A DNA stretch of 37,895 bases from JACPLA01 sp035291905 (GTDB lineage: Bacteria; Bacteroidota; Ignavibacteria; UBA10030). The notes beneath the pieces are model-generated. The model made no database searches and had not been told where the DNA came from. It saw only the letters and a program-made list of their open reading frames with translations. The translations under genes were made by a program, and so were the position numbers. The DNA lies in NCBI GenBank assembly GCA_035291905.1, contig DATDRF010000202.1, positions 1 through 37,895 on the forward strand. The letters are read 5' to 3'. Positions 7,492-15,773 of the stretch are shown piece by piece. Positions within the stretch are counted from its first letter, which is position 1. The number at the start of each line of letters is the position of its first letter.

Positions 7492-8016
7492 ATGGAAGAT
7501 CTTCGATATCCGATAGGGCCGTTTCGGCCGAAGCCGACGATCACAGAACAAGAGCGGAAAGAGATGATACGGCAGATAGCGGAGACCCCCGCCCTTCTCC
7601 GCAAGGAAATCGCGGGCCTCGATGAAGCTCAATTGGACACGCCTTACCGTCCCGGAGGATGGACCGTACGACAAGTTGTGCACCATCTCCCCGACAGCCA
7701 TCTCAATTCCTATGTTCGGTTCAAGCTTGCTCTCACGGAGAACGAACCGACCATCAGACCGTATGAGGAACATCTTTGGGCCGAGCTCCCCGAGGCAAGA
7801 ACAGGCCCGGTGAATCTTTCACTCGAGTTGCTGGAGGCACTCCACAAGCGCTGGGTCATCGTGCTTGAGAGTATGACGCCCAATGACTTTGCCAAAAATC
7901 TCGTCCATCCGGAAAACGGCAAGATGAACCTCGACCGTCTCCTCCAGCTTTACGCGTGGCATGGCAGGCATCATGTTGCTCACATTGCGCATTTGAAGAA
8001 AAGAATGGGATGGTAG
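7492..8016 (+). CDS. DinB-superfamily putative metal-dependent hydrolase / bacillithiol transferase (YfiT/BstA-like)
   Basis: A 174-residue protein that I recognise as close to Bacillus subtilis YfiT. Shared segments include LRYPIGPFRPKPTI at the N-terminus, PYRPGGWTVRQVVHHLPDSH, NSYVRFKLALTE, PTIRPYEE, and HGRHHVAHI near the end. His residues in the VVHHLPDSH and WHGRHHVAHI segments would form the three-His nickel/zinc site of DinB-like four-helix bundles. Family members act as thiol S-transferases, using bacillithiol in Bacillus, or are called metal-dependent hydrolases. GGGAG stands 5-7 bases before the ATG. It forms a two-gene unit with the GNAT gene. Use of bacillithiol here is inferred from the family only. 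Confidence 0.9.
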   Translation: MEDLRYPIGPFRPKPTITEQERKEMIRQIAETPALLRKEIAGLDEAQLDTPYRPGGWTVRQVVHHLPDSHLNSYVRFKLALTENEPTIRPYEEHLWAELPEARTGPVNLSLELLEALHKRWVIVLESMTPNDFAKNLVHPENGKMNLDRLLQLYAWHGRHHVAHIAHLKKRMGW

Positions 8017-8039
8017 ATTCGAGAGGCGGGCGACAGGAT

Positions 8040-8933
8040 TCAGTCTGATGTTCCCTCCTCATTCGCTGCGGCACGCCGGAAAATCATATCAGAAAGTTCC
8101 GAGACAAGAAGTCCCCCGACGACAAAGATCCCGCCGATGATCCCGACCGTTCCAATGATCTCCTGCCTGAAGAAATAGGCAAACACGGCTGCAAAGACGG
8201 GCTCTATCGAAAAAATGATCGCTGCTCTTGTGGGAGTGGTATCCTTTTGGTACTTCGTCTGCACCGTGAGAGTGTAGAGCGTCGCAAGAAGAGCAAGGTA
8301 GGCGATGGCCTCCAGGAAATTCGCGGTCAAACGCACCGACATCTCTTCGAACGCAATGGAAACGATCATTGCACCAAGCCCCGTGACAGCGAATTGCATG
8401 AAGGCAAGGTGCATTGTGTTGCCTTTCCTGGAATACACATCGAGATAGACGATGTAAAGCCCGAAGACCATTGCACACGCCAGCGTCAGACCATCACCAA
8501 GATTGAACTCCGACCCCGCCGGCGAAGTGAGAAAATACAGCCCGACAGTGACAAGGAAAATGCCTATCACGTTGCCGATCTTGGGGAGTCTGCGTTCGAT
8601 CACAATCTGGAAGATTGGAGTGAATACAACGAGAAGACCGGTGATGAATCCGGACTTCGATGCAGTAGTGTAGAGAAGCCCCGTTGTCTGAGCGAGGAAT
8701 CCCAGGAAAAGGAGAACGCCGACGATGAGCCCGCCCCGCAATGAGGCTTTGGACATCGTCAAGAGCCCCTTTGCCACGAACGGGAGAAAGAGCAAGGTGG
8801 CAACAGCAAAGCGAATGGCTACGAAGAGGAACGGCGGGGAATCTTCCAAGCCGCCTTTGACAACGACAAAAGTGCCTCCCCATATGATCGTACATGAAAG
8901 GAGGAACAACTCTGCCCGTGTTCTGGTCTTCAT
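8040..8933 (-). CDS. EamA/DMT-family transporter
   Basis: A drug/metabolite transporter of about 297 residues with ten hydrophobic segments in two EamA repeats. The first repeat begins ELFLLSCTIIWGGTFVVVKG, the typical WGxxF signature. The second contains FGLYIVYLDVYS and, near the end, AAIIFSIEPVFAAVFAYFF, the usual EPV motif before the last helix. It would export or import a small metabolite across the inner membrane; the substrate is unknown. I prefer the ATG at 8933. A TTG at 8963 would add ten residues, and neither has a good ribosome-binding site. It is the last gene of the long minus-strand group and follows the DUF362 gene closely. Confidence 0.9.
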   Translation of the reverse strand: MKTRTRAELFLLSCTIIWGGTFVVVKGGLEDSPPFLFVAIRFAVATLLFLPFVAKGLLTMSKASLRGGLIVGVLLFLGFLAQTTGLLYTTASKSGFITGLLVVFTPIFQIVIERRLPKIGNVIGIFLVTVGLYFLTSPAGSEFNLGDGLTLACAMVFGLYIVYLDVYSRKGNTMHLAFMQFAVTGLGAMIVSIAFEEMSVRLTANFLEAIAYLALLATLYTLTVQTKYQKDTTPTRAAIIFSIEPVFAAVFAYFFRQEIIGTVGIIGGIFVVGGLLVSELSDMIFRRAAANEEGTSD

Positions 8934-8969
8934 TTGTTCAGCCGGGGTAAAATCGGAGAGCAACAGCCG

Positions 8970-10118
8970 TTAGGGCATACCGGCAGGCGGATAGGAAGAA
9001 AAGAGAGCTCCCCATTGGGACTCGCGCAGCCACCGTTTGAAAACACGCTTGTCCTTCAGAGGCCACCGATAGTAATCGTGATAGAATTCGGAGCCGAATA
9101 TGAAGAAGTTCACAACGGGCGTGCGAAAGAAGAGATTCTGAAGCCGTTTCAACGGGCTGAACCAGAGCAGATCTCCGACCAGGCTTGCCCCGTTGTCGCC
9201 CACCGTGAAGCGCCAGTTGACGTTCTCGATGTTCTCTCCCACCACCCGGATCGAACGCGTATCTCCGCACCCAAGACCTCTCTGGTGTGCGAGGTTGATG
9301 TATTTGATCTCCAGGGGGTTGAATCCCATCATCTTCGCCGCAACGGCATCAATGGCGACCTGATCTGCGCTTGCAAGAATGACATTCTTCTCTTCGGGGA
9401 ACATTGTTCGCGGGCCCGGCCCATTCCCAGCAGTCGTCCCGTCCATCACTGCAAATATTCCCGTGTGGATCTCCTTTTGAATTGCCAAAAGATCAACCAA
9501 CGTCTCATGGATCCATGAGTGTGTATAGTGGCGGTGTGTATTCAGAAGGCCGCCGAACGCATTCTTCATTGCCCCTGTCGTGGTCGTGTAGATATGACAC
9601 TTAACCGTCGGCAGGTGAACGATATTTTTCCCGAAAAGGAAATCAGGGATCCGAATCCCCTCGGGGTAAATCTGGTCAAGCACAAGAAGCGACGTCCGCG
9701 GCTTGAAAACATTCCACGTCATGTCCTCTTGCTTGAAATTGAACCGGACAGGAATGCCGTACTTCTTGAAAACGGGAACGTATTTGTTCAGGTCTTCACC
9801 CTTGAACGCATCTGTCACCACGGTTTGGTTCTGTACGCACACCAGATCTTTCAGCCCGGATTTTTGCAGCCCGAGGATGGTCCCCTCAAGCTGCCAAGGG
9901 GTCGTATTGGCTCCCGGGAAGGGAAAATGCCATGAAATATTGTCCTTCAAGATGGTCGGGGCTTTCAGGTCCAACGCATTTCTCACTCCGGCAAGGTCCA
10001 TCGCCTTCTGGATATCGTCGAGTATCGTTTTGGGTGTGGTCGCGACCACCGCTACTTTTGCCTCGCTTACGGGGAGGCCTTGGACGCGGGTCGCTGATTT
10101 GGGCTCGGGTAGCTTCAT
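8970..10118 (-). CDS. DUF362 domain-containing protein
   Basis: A 382-residue protein matching the DUF362 family. Visible hallmarks are KDNISWHFPFPGANTTPW near the N-terminus, IVHLPTVKCH, TGAMKNAFGGLL, FAVMDGTTAGNGPGPR and SADQVAIDAVAAKMMGF. DUF362 proteins are often ferredoxin-linked, but this copy shows no CxxCxxC iron-sulfur motif. It has no evident signal peptide. It follows the UbiA-family gene by 7 nt on the same strand, so the two are probably translated from one message. The biochemical function of the family is not established and I do not assign one. Confidence 0.88.
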   Translation of the reverse strand: MKLPEPKSATRVQGLPVSEAKVAVVATTPKTILDDIQKAMDLAGVRNALDLKAPTILKDNISWHFPFPGANTTPWQLEGTILGLQKSGLKDLVCVQNQTVVTDAFKGEDLNKYVPVFKKYGIPVRFNFKQEDMTWNVFKPRTSLLVLDQIYPEGIRIPDFLFGKNIVHLPTVKCHIYTTTTGAMKNAFGGLLNTHRHYTHSWIHETLVDLLAIQKEIHTGIFAVMDGTTAGNGPGPRTMFPEEKNVILASADQVAIDAVAAKMMGFNPLEIKYINLAHQRGLGCGDTRSIRVVGENIENVNWRFTVGDNGASLVGDLLWFSPLKRLQNLFFRTPVVNFFIFGSEFYHDYYRWPLKDKRVFKRWLRESQWGALFSSYPPAGMP

Positions 10119-10125
10119 TATTCGC

Positions 10126-11016
10126 TCAGAACCATGACATGATATCGTTGAAATAGATGATCAGGACGCATGATACGAACCAGGCTCCGACGTTCACAAT
10201 CATCACGGGATCGGAGAGAAGCAGAACCGCAGGGTTGTCCTCGATCTTCTTTTGTTTTAACACGAAAAGATACCGAAAAATGCCGAACAACACAAAAACC
10301 GTCGTAAAGATCAGGTTCTCTGTTTTGAACATCGCCACAGTTCGGTCTGCAACGGTGTAGAGTGCGTAGGAGATCGCCATTCCTGCGGCAGTCACGGTGA
10401 TGATCTGGTCGATGAATGCGATATCGTATTCCCGCAGAACAGGACGTTCCGAATAGTTGTTGGCGTCACGAACAAGCATTAACTCACCGCGTCGCTTGGA
10501 GATGGCCAGAAACAGAGAGACAAACAATGTGCAGAGCACCAGCCAATGAGAGACCTCCACATCGATCGCAAACGCGCCCGCCAGGACCCTCAGCATGAAG
10601 CCTGCGGCAATGATAAACACGTCGACGAGCATCACTCGCTTGAGCCAGAAGGAGTATCCGATGTTCAGAACGGCATAGATCGCCGCAGCATACTGAAACG
10701 AGCGGCTGAGCATGCCGGCCAGAACGGCGGTGACAACAAGGAGGAGAAGAGCGAAAACGACTCCCGCAGCAGGTGAGATCGTCCCCGCAGCGATAGGACG
10801 AGTTCGCTTGATCGGATGCAAGCTGTCGGCTTCGCGGTCTGCAACATCATTGAGAACGTAGATGGCACTTGAGAGGAGGCAGAATACCAGGAACGCGTGC
10901 AGCTCCGTCAATACAAAATCAACCTCAAAGAGATGCCTCGAGAAGATCAGCGACGCAAACAAGAACATGTTCTTGATCCACTGATTGGGCCTGGCGAGTC
11001 TGATGTAAGATTTCAC
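10126..11016 (-). CDS. UbiA-family prenyltransferase, decaprenyl-phosphate phosphoribosyltransferase type
   Basis: A 296-residue membrane protein with about eight to nine hydrophobic segments. It begins YIRLARPNQWIKNMFLFASL, the usual start of the polyprenyl-phosphate phosphoribosyltransferase branch of UbiA. The Mg-binding NDVADREAD motif and the second, loop-6 region SKRRGELMLVRD are present. In mycobacteria this branch (Rv3806c) attaches phosphoribose to decaprenyl phosphate for arabinan synthesis. In Gram-negative bacteria the product is uncertain and could feed a lipid-linked pentose pathway. The start is GTG. It stands between the mutase large subunit gene and the DUF362 gene, all on one strand. 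Family is firm; exact substrate is inferred. Confidence 0.85.
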   Translation of the reverse strand: MKSYIRLARPNQWIKNMFLFASLIFSRHLFEVDFVLTELHAFLVFCLLSSAIYVLNDVADREADSLHPIKRTRPIAAGTISPAAGVVFALLLLVVTAVLAGMLSRSFQYAAAIYAVLNIGYSFWLKRVMLVDVFIIAAGFMLRVLAGAFAIDVEVSHWLVLCTLFVSLFLAISKRRGELMLVRDANNYSERPVLREYDIAFIDQIITVTAAGMAISYALYTVADRTVAMFKTENLIFTTVFVLFGIFRYLFVLKQKKIEDNPAVLLLSDPVMIVNVGAWFVSCVLIIYFNDIMSWF

Positions 11017-11034
11017 AGGTCTGGAAGCCCCTGA

Positions 11035-12699
11035 TCAGAAGACCGCTTGTTCTTCATAGACACCGTAGACTTCCGCCAAAGTGCTGCACATCTCCCCCAG
11101 TGTGACATAGGAACGCGTGCAGTCGAGTAAGCCGGGCATGAGGTTCTTGTTGTCGACCGCCGCAGCTTTCAGCGCTTTCAGAGTGGACTCAACCGATTTC
11201 TGGTTTCGGCTTTGCCGCAAGTTGGCGAGCCGTTTTCGCTGGCTCACTTCGACTTCCGGAGAAATCTCCAATATCGGGATCTCGATCTTCTCCTGTTCCT
11301 CGATGAAATCGTTCACTCCAACTATGATCTTTTCTTTTCGATCAAGCTCCTGTTGGTATCGATAGGCAGCTTCAGCTATTTCCCGCTGGAAGAAGCCGGC
11401 TTCTATCGCAGGAATGACGCCCCCCAGGGCCTCAATCTTGTCGAAATACTGTTCCGCCGCTTCCTCCATCCTTTTGGTCAGCGATTCGATGAAGTAGCTT
11501 CCCGCAAGGGGATCAATGGTATTTGATACCCCCGTTTCGAATGCGAGAATCTGCTGGGTTCGGAGCGCGATTTTCACTGCTTTCTCAGACGGAAGGGCGA
11601 GGGTCTCATCCATGGAATTCGTGTGAAGCGATTGCGTGCCGCCCAACACTCCGGCGAGCGCCTCGTACGCCGTTCTCACAATATTGTTTTCCGGTTGCTG
11701 CGCTGTGAGGGAACATCCCGCTGTCTGCGTATGAAATCGCAGCATCAACGACTTGGGATTCTTTGCCCCGTATTTCGCCCGCAGGCGCTTTGCCCATATT
11801 CTGCGGGCGGCGCGGAACTTGGCGATCTCCTCGAAGAAATCGATGTGGGAATTAAAGAAGAAAGATATGCGCGGCACAAACTCATCGATGTCCAGCCCGC
11901 GTGCAATCCCCGCCTCGACATAAGCAAATCCGTCGGCGAGTGTGAATGCCAATTCCTGACCGGCTGTCGAACCGGCCTCCCTGATGTGGTAGCCGCTGAC
12001 CGAAATCGGATTCCATTGCGGAACCTCTTTGCCCATGAACTCGAACATGTCGACAATGAGCTTCATGGACGGGGCAGGCGGATAGATCCACTCCTTCTGG
12101 GCGATGTACTCCTTCAGAATATCGGCCTGGATTGTGCCCCGTAATTTCCTGAAATCCACTCCTTGTTTTTCCGCGACGGCCAGATAGAAGCACATGACCA
12201 TGATCGCCGGAGCGTTGATTGTCATGCTTGTCGAAATGGCTCCCAGATCAATTCCTTTGAAGAGAATCTCCATGTCGGCAAGAGAGCTGACAGAGACACC
12301 GCAAATACCCACCTCTCCTTCCGATTGATGGTCATCAGCATCCCTTCCCATGAGTGTCGGGAGGTCGAAAGCCACAGAAAGCCCTGTCTGCCCGTGATCC
12401 AGAAGGTAATGATACCTCTCGTTCGTGTCTTCCGGGGTCCCGAAGCCTGCGAACTGTCGCATCGTCCAGTGTCTTCCCCGATACATTGTCGGATGGATTC
12501 CCCGCGTGTAGGGAAATTCTCCGGGATAACCGATATCCCCGAGAAAGTCCATTCGCTCCAGGTCCTGCGGACCGTAGAGCATGTTGATTGGCTCGCCGCT
12601 GATGGTGGTAAACTTCACCTCGCGCTGACGGCCGTTGGAACGCGTCCGCTCCTCCCACTTTGACCGCTCCCTGTTCATTCCGTCTGAATCGTACTTCAT
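11035..12699 (-). CDS. Acyl-CoA mutase large subunit (methylmalonyl-CoA mutase family; isobutyryl-CoA mutase-like active site)
   Basis: A 554-residue adenosylcobalamin-dependent mutase catalytic subunit without its own B12 domain. It shows the TIM-barrel family signatures PYTRGIHPTMYRGRHW, RQFAGFGTPEDTNERY, GLSVAFDLPTLMGRD, SVSGYHIREAGSTAGQELA and RFHTQTAGCSLTAQQP. In methylmalonyl-CoA mutase a Tyr and an Arg, 118 residues apart (Tyr89/Arg207 of Propionibacterium), bind the substrate carboxylate. Here the matching residues are Phe83 (RQFAGF) and Gln201 (YIAQKEW), also 118 apart, as in isobutyryl-CoA mutase. It is likely to pair with the small subunit at 3928-4344. The start is ATG with purine-rich GAGGAG upstream. 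Automated annotation would call it methylmalonyl-CoA mutase; the substrate should be treated as open. Confidence 0.93.
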   Translation of the reverse strand: MKYDSDGMNRERSKWEERTRSNGRQREVKFTTISGEPINMLYGPQDLERMDFLGDIGYPGEFPYTRGIHPTMYRGRHWTMRQFAGFGTPEDTNERYHYLLDHGQTGLSVAFDLPTLMGRDADDHQSEGEVGICGVSVSSLADMEILFKGIDLGAISTSMTINAPAIMVMCFYLAVAEKQGVDFRKLRGTIQADILKEYIAQKEWIYPPAPSMKLIVDMFEFMGKEVPQWNPISVSGYHIREAGSTAGQELAFTLADGFAYVEAGIARGLDIDEFVPRISFFFNSHIDFFEEIAKFRAARRIWAKRLRAKYGAKNPKSLMLRFHTQTAGCSLTAQQPENNIVRTAYEALAGVLGGTQSLHTNSMDETLALPSEKAVKIALRTQQILAFETGVSNTIDPLAGSYFIESLTKRMEEAAEQYFDKIEALGGVIPAIEAGFFQREIAEAAYRYQQELDRKEKIIVGVNDFIEEQEKIEIPILEISPEVEVSQRKRLANLRQSRNQKSVESTLKALKAAAVDNKNLMPGLLDCTRSYVTLGEMCSTLAEVYGVYEEQAVF

Positions 12700-12722
12700 T
12701 GCTCCGCTCTCCTCATTATTCT

Positions 12723-14546
12723 TCAGGTCCTTCCAAATCGCCTGTCAAGTTCCTCGATCGACACCTTCACAACAACAGGCCGGCCGTGAGGACAGACATA
12801 CGGCATGGAAGTTAGGAACAACTGGTCAATTAAGCTAATCATTTCATGAGTTTTGAGTCTGTCTCCGGCTTTGATCGCCGCTTTGCAGGCAAACGATTTC
12901 GCAAGGTTGTCACGTGCGTCGATGGTCGATTGATGTTCGTTGTTCCTGAACTCGTCGAGCACATCTTCCAGTATCTTCCTCTCACTTCCTACGCGGACGT
13001 CCGCAGGAATGCCGTCGATGACTACCGTGTTCTTTCCGAAAGGCTTCAGCACAAATCCAATGGCCTCCAGATGAGGCAAGAGATCCTGGACAAGCACGTA
13101 ATCGTTGGGAGTGAGCGTGATGGTCTGGGGAAAGAGCAGCTGCTGTGACGAAGCGAGATTGTTCTCAAAATTCGCCAGAACCTTCTCATAGAGTATCCGC
13201 TCATGAGCCACATGCTGATCCACAATCATCAGTCCGGTCTTCACCTGAGAGAGGATGTACTTGTTGTGAATCTGCCAGATCGCCCTCCCCTCACCCGGGC
13301 CTTCCCCGGCCTCTGATTTTTGTCCCTGGGGAATGATTCTTTCCGCCGTAGGCTGAAAGATTGGTGTGAAAGAGCCGGCACCCGGCTCCGGCCGTGCCCT
13401 TTGGAACAATTCCTCAACATCAGACTGGCCCGGAATGGTCATCCCTTCACCCGCCCAATTCACTTCCCGCTGTCCTCCAGGCATCCCTCCGAATTGCAGC
13501 CTCGCCTCGGGCCCTGCGGCTCCGATCCCGCCTTCAACCGTCATGGAGGGAACAAGATCATGTTGCGCCAGCGTCCGCTTGATCACGGAAAGTACAAATC
13601 TGTACACCTGGGACTCATTTCCGAATTTCACCTCCATCTTCGATGGATGAACATTCACGTCAACCGTCCGCGGGTCAACGGTGAGGTTAAGGACAAAGAA
13701 CGGAAAGGTTCCCTTGATCAGGAGGTGCTCATACGCCTGAAATACGGCATGGTTGATTGCGCGGTTGACAATGAATCTGCGGTTGAGATAGAGGTATTGA
13801 TCCACCCGGTTCTTTCTGACAAAATCAGGCCTGCCGATGAAGCCCTGAAGAGTCAGAAAATCCGTCCGTTCGTCGACACGCAGCAGCTGGCCGAACTGCT
13901 TCACTCCAACGACGTCTTTGAGCCGATCCTCAATGCCCTTTGGACGAAGATCCAAAATCGTTTCGTCATCGCTGATGTATTTCCATCCGACCTCGGGATA
14001 CGCGAGCGCCATCCTCGTCACAACGTCCGTCACATTCTTTCGCTCGGTCTGTTGGGACTTGAGGAAATTTCTTCGTGCGGGTGTATTGAAAAAAAGATTC
14101 TTGACGCTGATAACGGTGCCTCGCTCGCACGAAGTCACGCTGTTCTCCTTTACTTCATCGCCTTCAACCCGCACCAGGGTCCCCACATCCTGCTGTGACA
14201 TGCGTGTTTTCATTTCCACCTGGGCAACAGACCCCATCGAGGCAAGTGCCTCCCCCCGGAACCCGAGGGTGCGGATATTCTCCAGGTCCTCCGCCGTGGC
14301 AATCTTGCTTGTCGCATGCCGGCGAAATGCAAGGAGCGCATCTTCCGGCGACATTCCTTCACCGTCGTCGACGACCTGAATGAGAACCTTCCCGGCATCC
14401 TTGATCACAACGGAGATCGATTGAGCGCCTGCATCAAGCGAATTCTCCACGAGTTCCTTCACAGCCGACGAGGGCCGCTGGACAACCTCTCCGGCAGCTA
14501 TCTTGTTGGCAATGTCGCTCTTCAATATGTGGATCTTCGAACTCAC
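12723..14546 (-). CDS. mutL: DNA mismatch repair protein MutL
   Basis: A 607-residue MutL with a complete N-terminal GHKL ATPase: ELVENSLDAGA (31-41), DDGEGM (60-65), RRHATSKI (75-82) and GFRGEALAS (95-103). The C-terminal dimerisation domain keeps the endonuclease motifs DQHVAHERILYE (from Asp443; the usual DQHA has Val in place of Ala), ACKAAIKAG (553-561) and CPHGRP (585-590). It is therefore probably a nicking MutL, as in bacteria without MutH. It couples MutS mismatch recognition to strand removal. The start is GTG, four bases after the preceding small gene, and MutS is not in the window. The variable linker (about 340-425) is rich in Gly and Pro, as usual. Confidence 0.97.
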   Translation of the reverse strand: MSSKIHILKSDIANKIAAGEVVQRPSSAVKELVENSLDAGAQSISVVIKDAGKVLIQVVDDGEGMSPEDALLAFRRHATSKIATAEDLENIRTLGFRGEALASMGSVAQVEMKTRMSQQDVGTLVRVEGDEVKENSVTSCERGTVISVKNLFFNTPARRNFLKSQQTERKNVTDVVTRMALAYPEVGWKYISDDETILDLRPKGIEDRLKDVVGVKQFGQLLRVDERTDFLTLQGFIGRPDFVRKNRVDQYLYLNRRFIVNRAINHAVFQAYEHLLIKGTFPFFVLNLTVDPRTVDVNVHPSKMEVKFGNESQVYRFVLSVIKRTLAQHDLVPSMTVEGGIGAAGPEARLQFGGMPGGQREVNWAGEGMTIPGQSDVEELFQRARPEPGAGSFTPIFQPTAERIIPQGQKSEAGEGPGEGRAIWQIHNKYILSQVKTGLMIVDQHVAHERILYEKVLANFENNLASSQQLLFPQTITLTPNDYVLVQDLLPHLEAIGFVLKPFGKNTVVIDGIPADVRVGSERKILEDVLDEFRNNEHQSTIDARDNLAKSFACKAAIKAGDRLKTHEMISLIDQLFLTSMPYVCPHGRPVVVKVSIEELDRRFGRT

Positions 14547-14549
14547 CGT

Positions 14550-14756
14550 TCAGCGAAATGCCCCGCTCAGGTACAAGTACACATAGACAATAATCACGAG
14601 AAGGGCGCCCCACAAAAACACAGGGCGTCGTTTTCTTTGATGCAGTTTCCGTTCTGCCTGCATCTTATGCTTGAACTTCTCCGCCGGATTTTTATCGGGA
14701 TTGTAGTACCGGGGCTGATACTCAAAATCGCGATGTTTCGGACGTTTGAGGAGCAT
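14550..14756 (-). CDS. Small basic membrane protein of unknown function
   Basis: A 68-residue protein that I do not recognise. Residues 1-45 are very basic and aromatic (MLLKRPKHRDFEYQPRYYNP, then KFKHKMQAERKLHQRKRRP). Residues about 47-65 (VFLWGALLVIIVYVYLYLSG) form one C-terminal membrane segment, so it looks tail-anchored with the basic part in the cytoplasm. It fits tightly between the epimerase gene (3 nt) and mutL (3 nt) on the same strand, which supports it as a real, co-translated gene. No catalytic motif is visible. Confidence 0.7.
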   Translation of the reverse strand: MLLKRPKHRDFEYQPRYYNPDKNPAEKFKHKMQAERKLHQRKRRPVFLWGALLVIIVYVYLYLSGAFR

Positions 14757-14759
14757 GGG

Positions 14760-15773
14760 TCAACGCTTCGTTACGCCTATCCCGGGGCTCTCGGAGAGGA
14801 GGATCCTTCCGTTGTCGAATTGAACACCCCGGAATGGGTCATTTGTCGTGAGCACAGCCCCGTCAAGGTCTGCGTAGTCTATCAGGGGCGACAATTGCGC
14901 TGCCGCCGAAATGGCCACGGACGTCTCCACCATGCAGCCGATCATGACTTTCAAGCCGCACGCTCTCGCAGTGTGAATCATCTTCAGGGCCTCCCTCAGG
15001 CCCGTGCACTTCATCAACTTTATGTTGATGCCATGGAAACTGTCTTGAAGGCCCGCAATATCCCCAAGACGAATGGAATTCTCGTCCGCGATCAACGGGA
15101 TCCCCACCCGTTCTTTCAGCCACGCAATTGCCTTCAGCTTCTGTGACGGCATGGGCTGCTCGACAAACTCCACTCCTTCCTGCTCGAGCCATTTGATCTT
15201 CTCGAGAGCGATCTCTTTGGTCTTCCAACCCTCGTTGGCGTCCACGCGCACCGTTTTCTTCGTCACTTTGCGAATCGCCCCCATGATCTCGGAATCATTC
15301 TGGCCGCCGAGCTTTACCTTCAGGATCGGAAATTCTTCGGCTTCACGGACCTTTTGCTCTATCACGCTCGGAGTATCGATGCCAATGGTAAAAGAAGTGA
15401 CGGGGGTTTTCAGTCCGTTCAGTCCCCAGTACCTGTGCAACGGCAATCCGATCTTTTTACCTATCCAATCATGAAGAGCTATGTCCACCGCGGCTTTTGC
15501 AGCAGTGTTCCCTCCGTCGACAGAGTCGACGTATCCAAGGATCTCTTCGGCGCACAAAGGATCAGCAAACCTCGAAAAATCGAGTTTTTCCAGGAACTGA
15601 TTAACGGTATCGACATCCTCACCGTACCGCCGTGACGGAGCAGCCTCCCCGTACCCCACGATCCCCTCATGCTCCAATTCTACCAGCACTACCTGTTGCA
15701 CATCGCGCGAGCTACGCGCAATGGTAAACGTGTGCTTGAGTTTCAGGTCAAAGGGAAACGATTTGATTCTCAT
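14760..15773 (-). CDS. Dipeptide epimerase (L-Ala-D/L-Glu epimerase type, enolase superfamily)
   Basis: A 337-residue muconate-lactonising-type enolase-superfamily protein. Its N-terminal capping domain begins RIKSFPFDLKLKHTFTIA and contains GYGEAAPSRRYGED. The barrel carries ILKVKLGG (KxK acid/base pair), VDANEGW (first metal Asp), FVEQPM (Glu), IADENS (Asp) and INIKLMKCTG (second catalytic Lys), then MIGCMVETSVAISAAA. This set matches dipeptide epimerases such as YcjG and YkfB, which convert L-Ala-L/D-Glu during murein peptide recycling. The gene overlaps ftsY by 4 nt (ATGA), so translation is probably coupled. Other dipeptide specificities are possible within the family. Confidence 0.9.
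   Translation of the reverse strand: MRIKSFPFDLKLKHTFTIARSSRDVQQVVLVELEHEGIVGYGEAAPSRRYGEDVDTVNQFLEKLDFSRFADPLCAEEILGYVDSVDGGNTAAKAAVDIALHDWIGKKIGLPLHRYWGLNGLKTPVTSFTIGIDTPSVIEQKVREAEEFPILKVKLGGQNDSEIMGAIRKVTKKTVRVDANEGWKTKEIALEKIKWLEQEGVEFVEQPMPSQKLKAIAWLKERVGIPLIADENSIRLGDIAGLQDSFHGINIKLMKCTGLREALKMIHTARACGLKVMIGCMVETSVAISAAAQLSPLIDYADLDGAVLTTNDPFRGVQFDNGRILLSESPGIGVTKR

Noticed and set aside
12700..12722. Cobalamin riboswitch before the B12 mutase genes
   Set aside because: Neither the 23 nt before the large-subunit gene nor the 30 nt before the small-subunit gene can hold one.
13320..14198. 292-residue plus-strand open frame
   Set aside because: It is antisense to mutL and has no recognisable domain.
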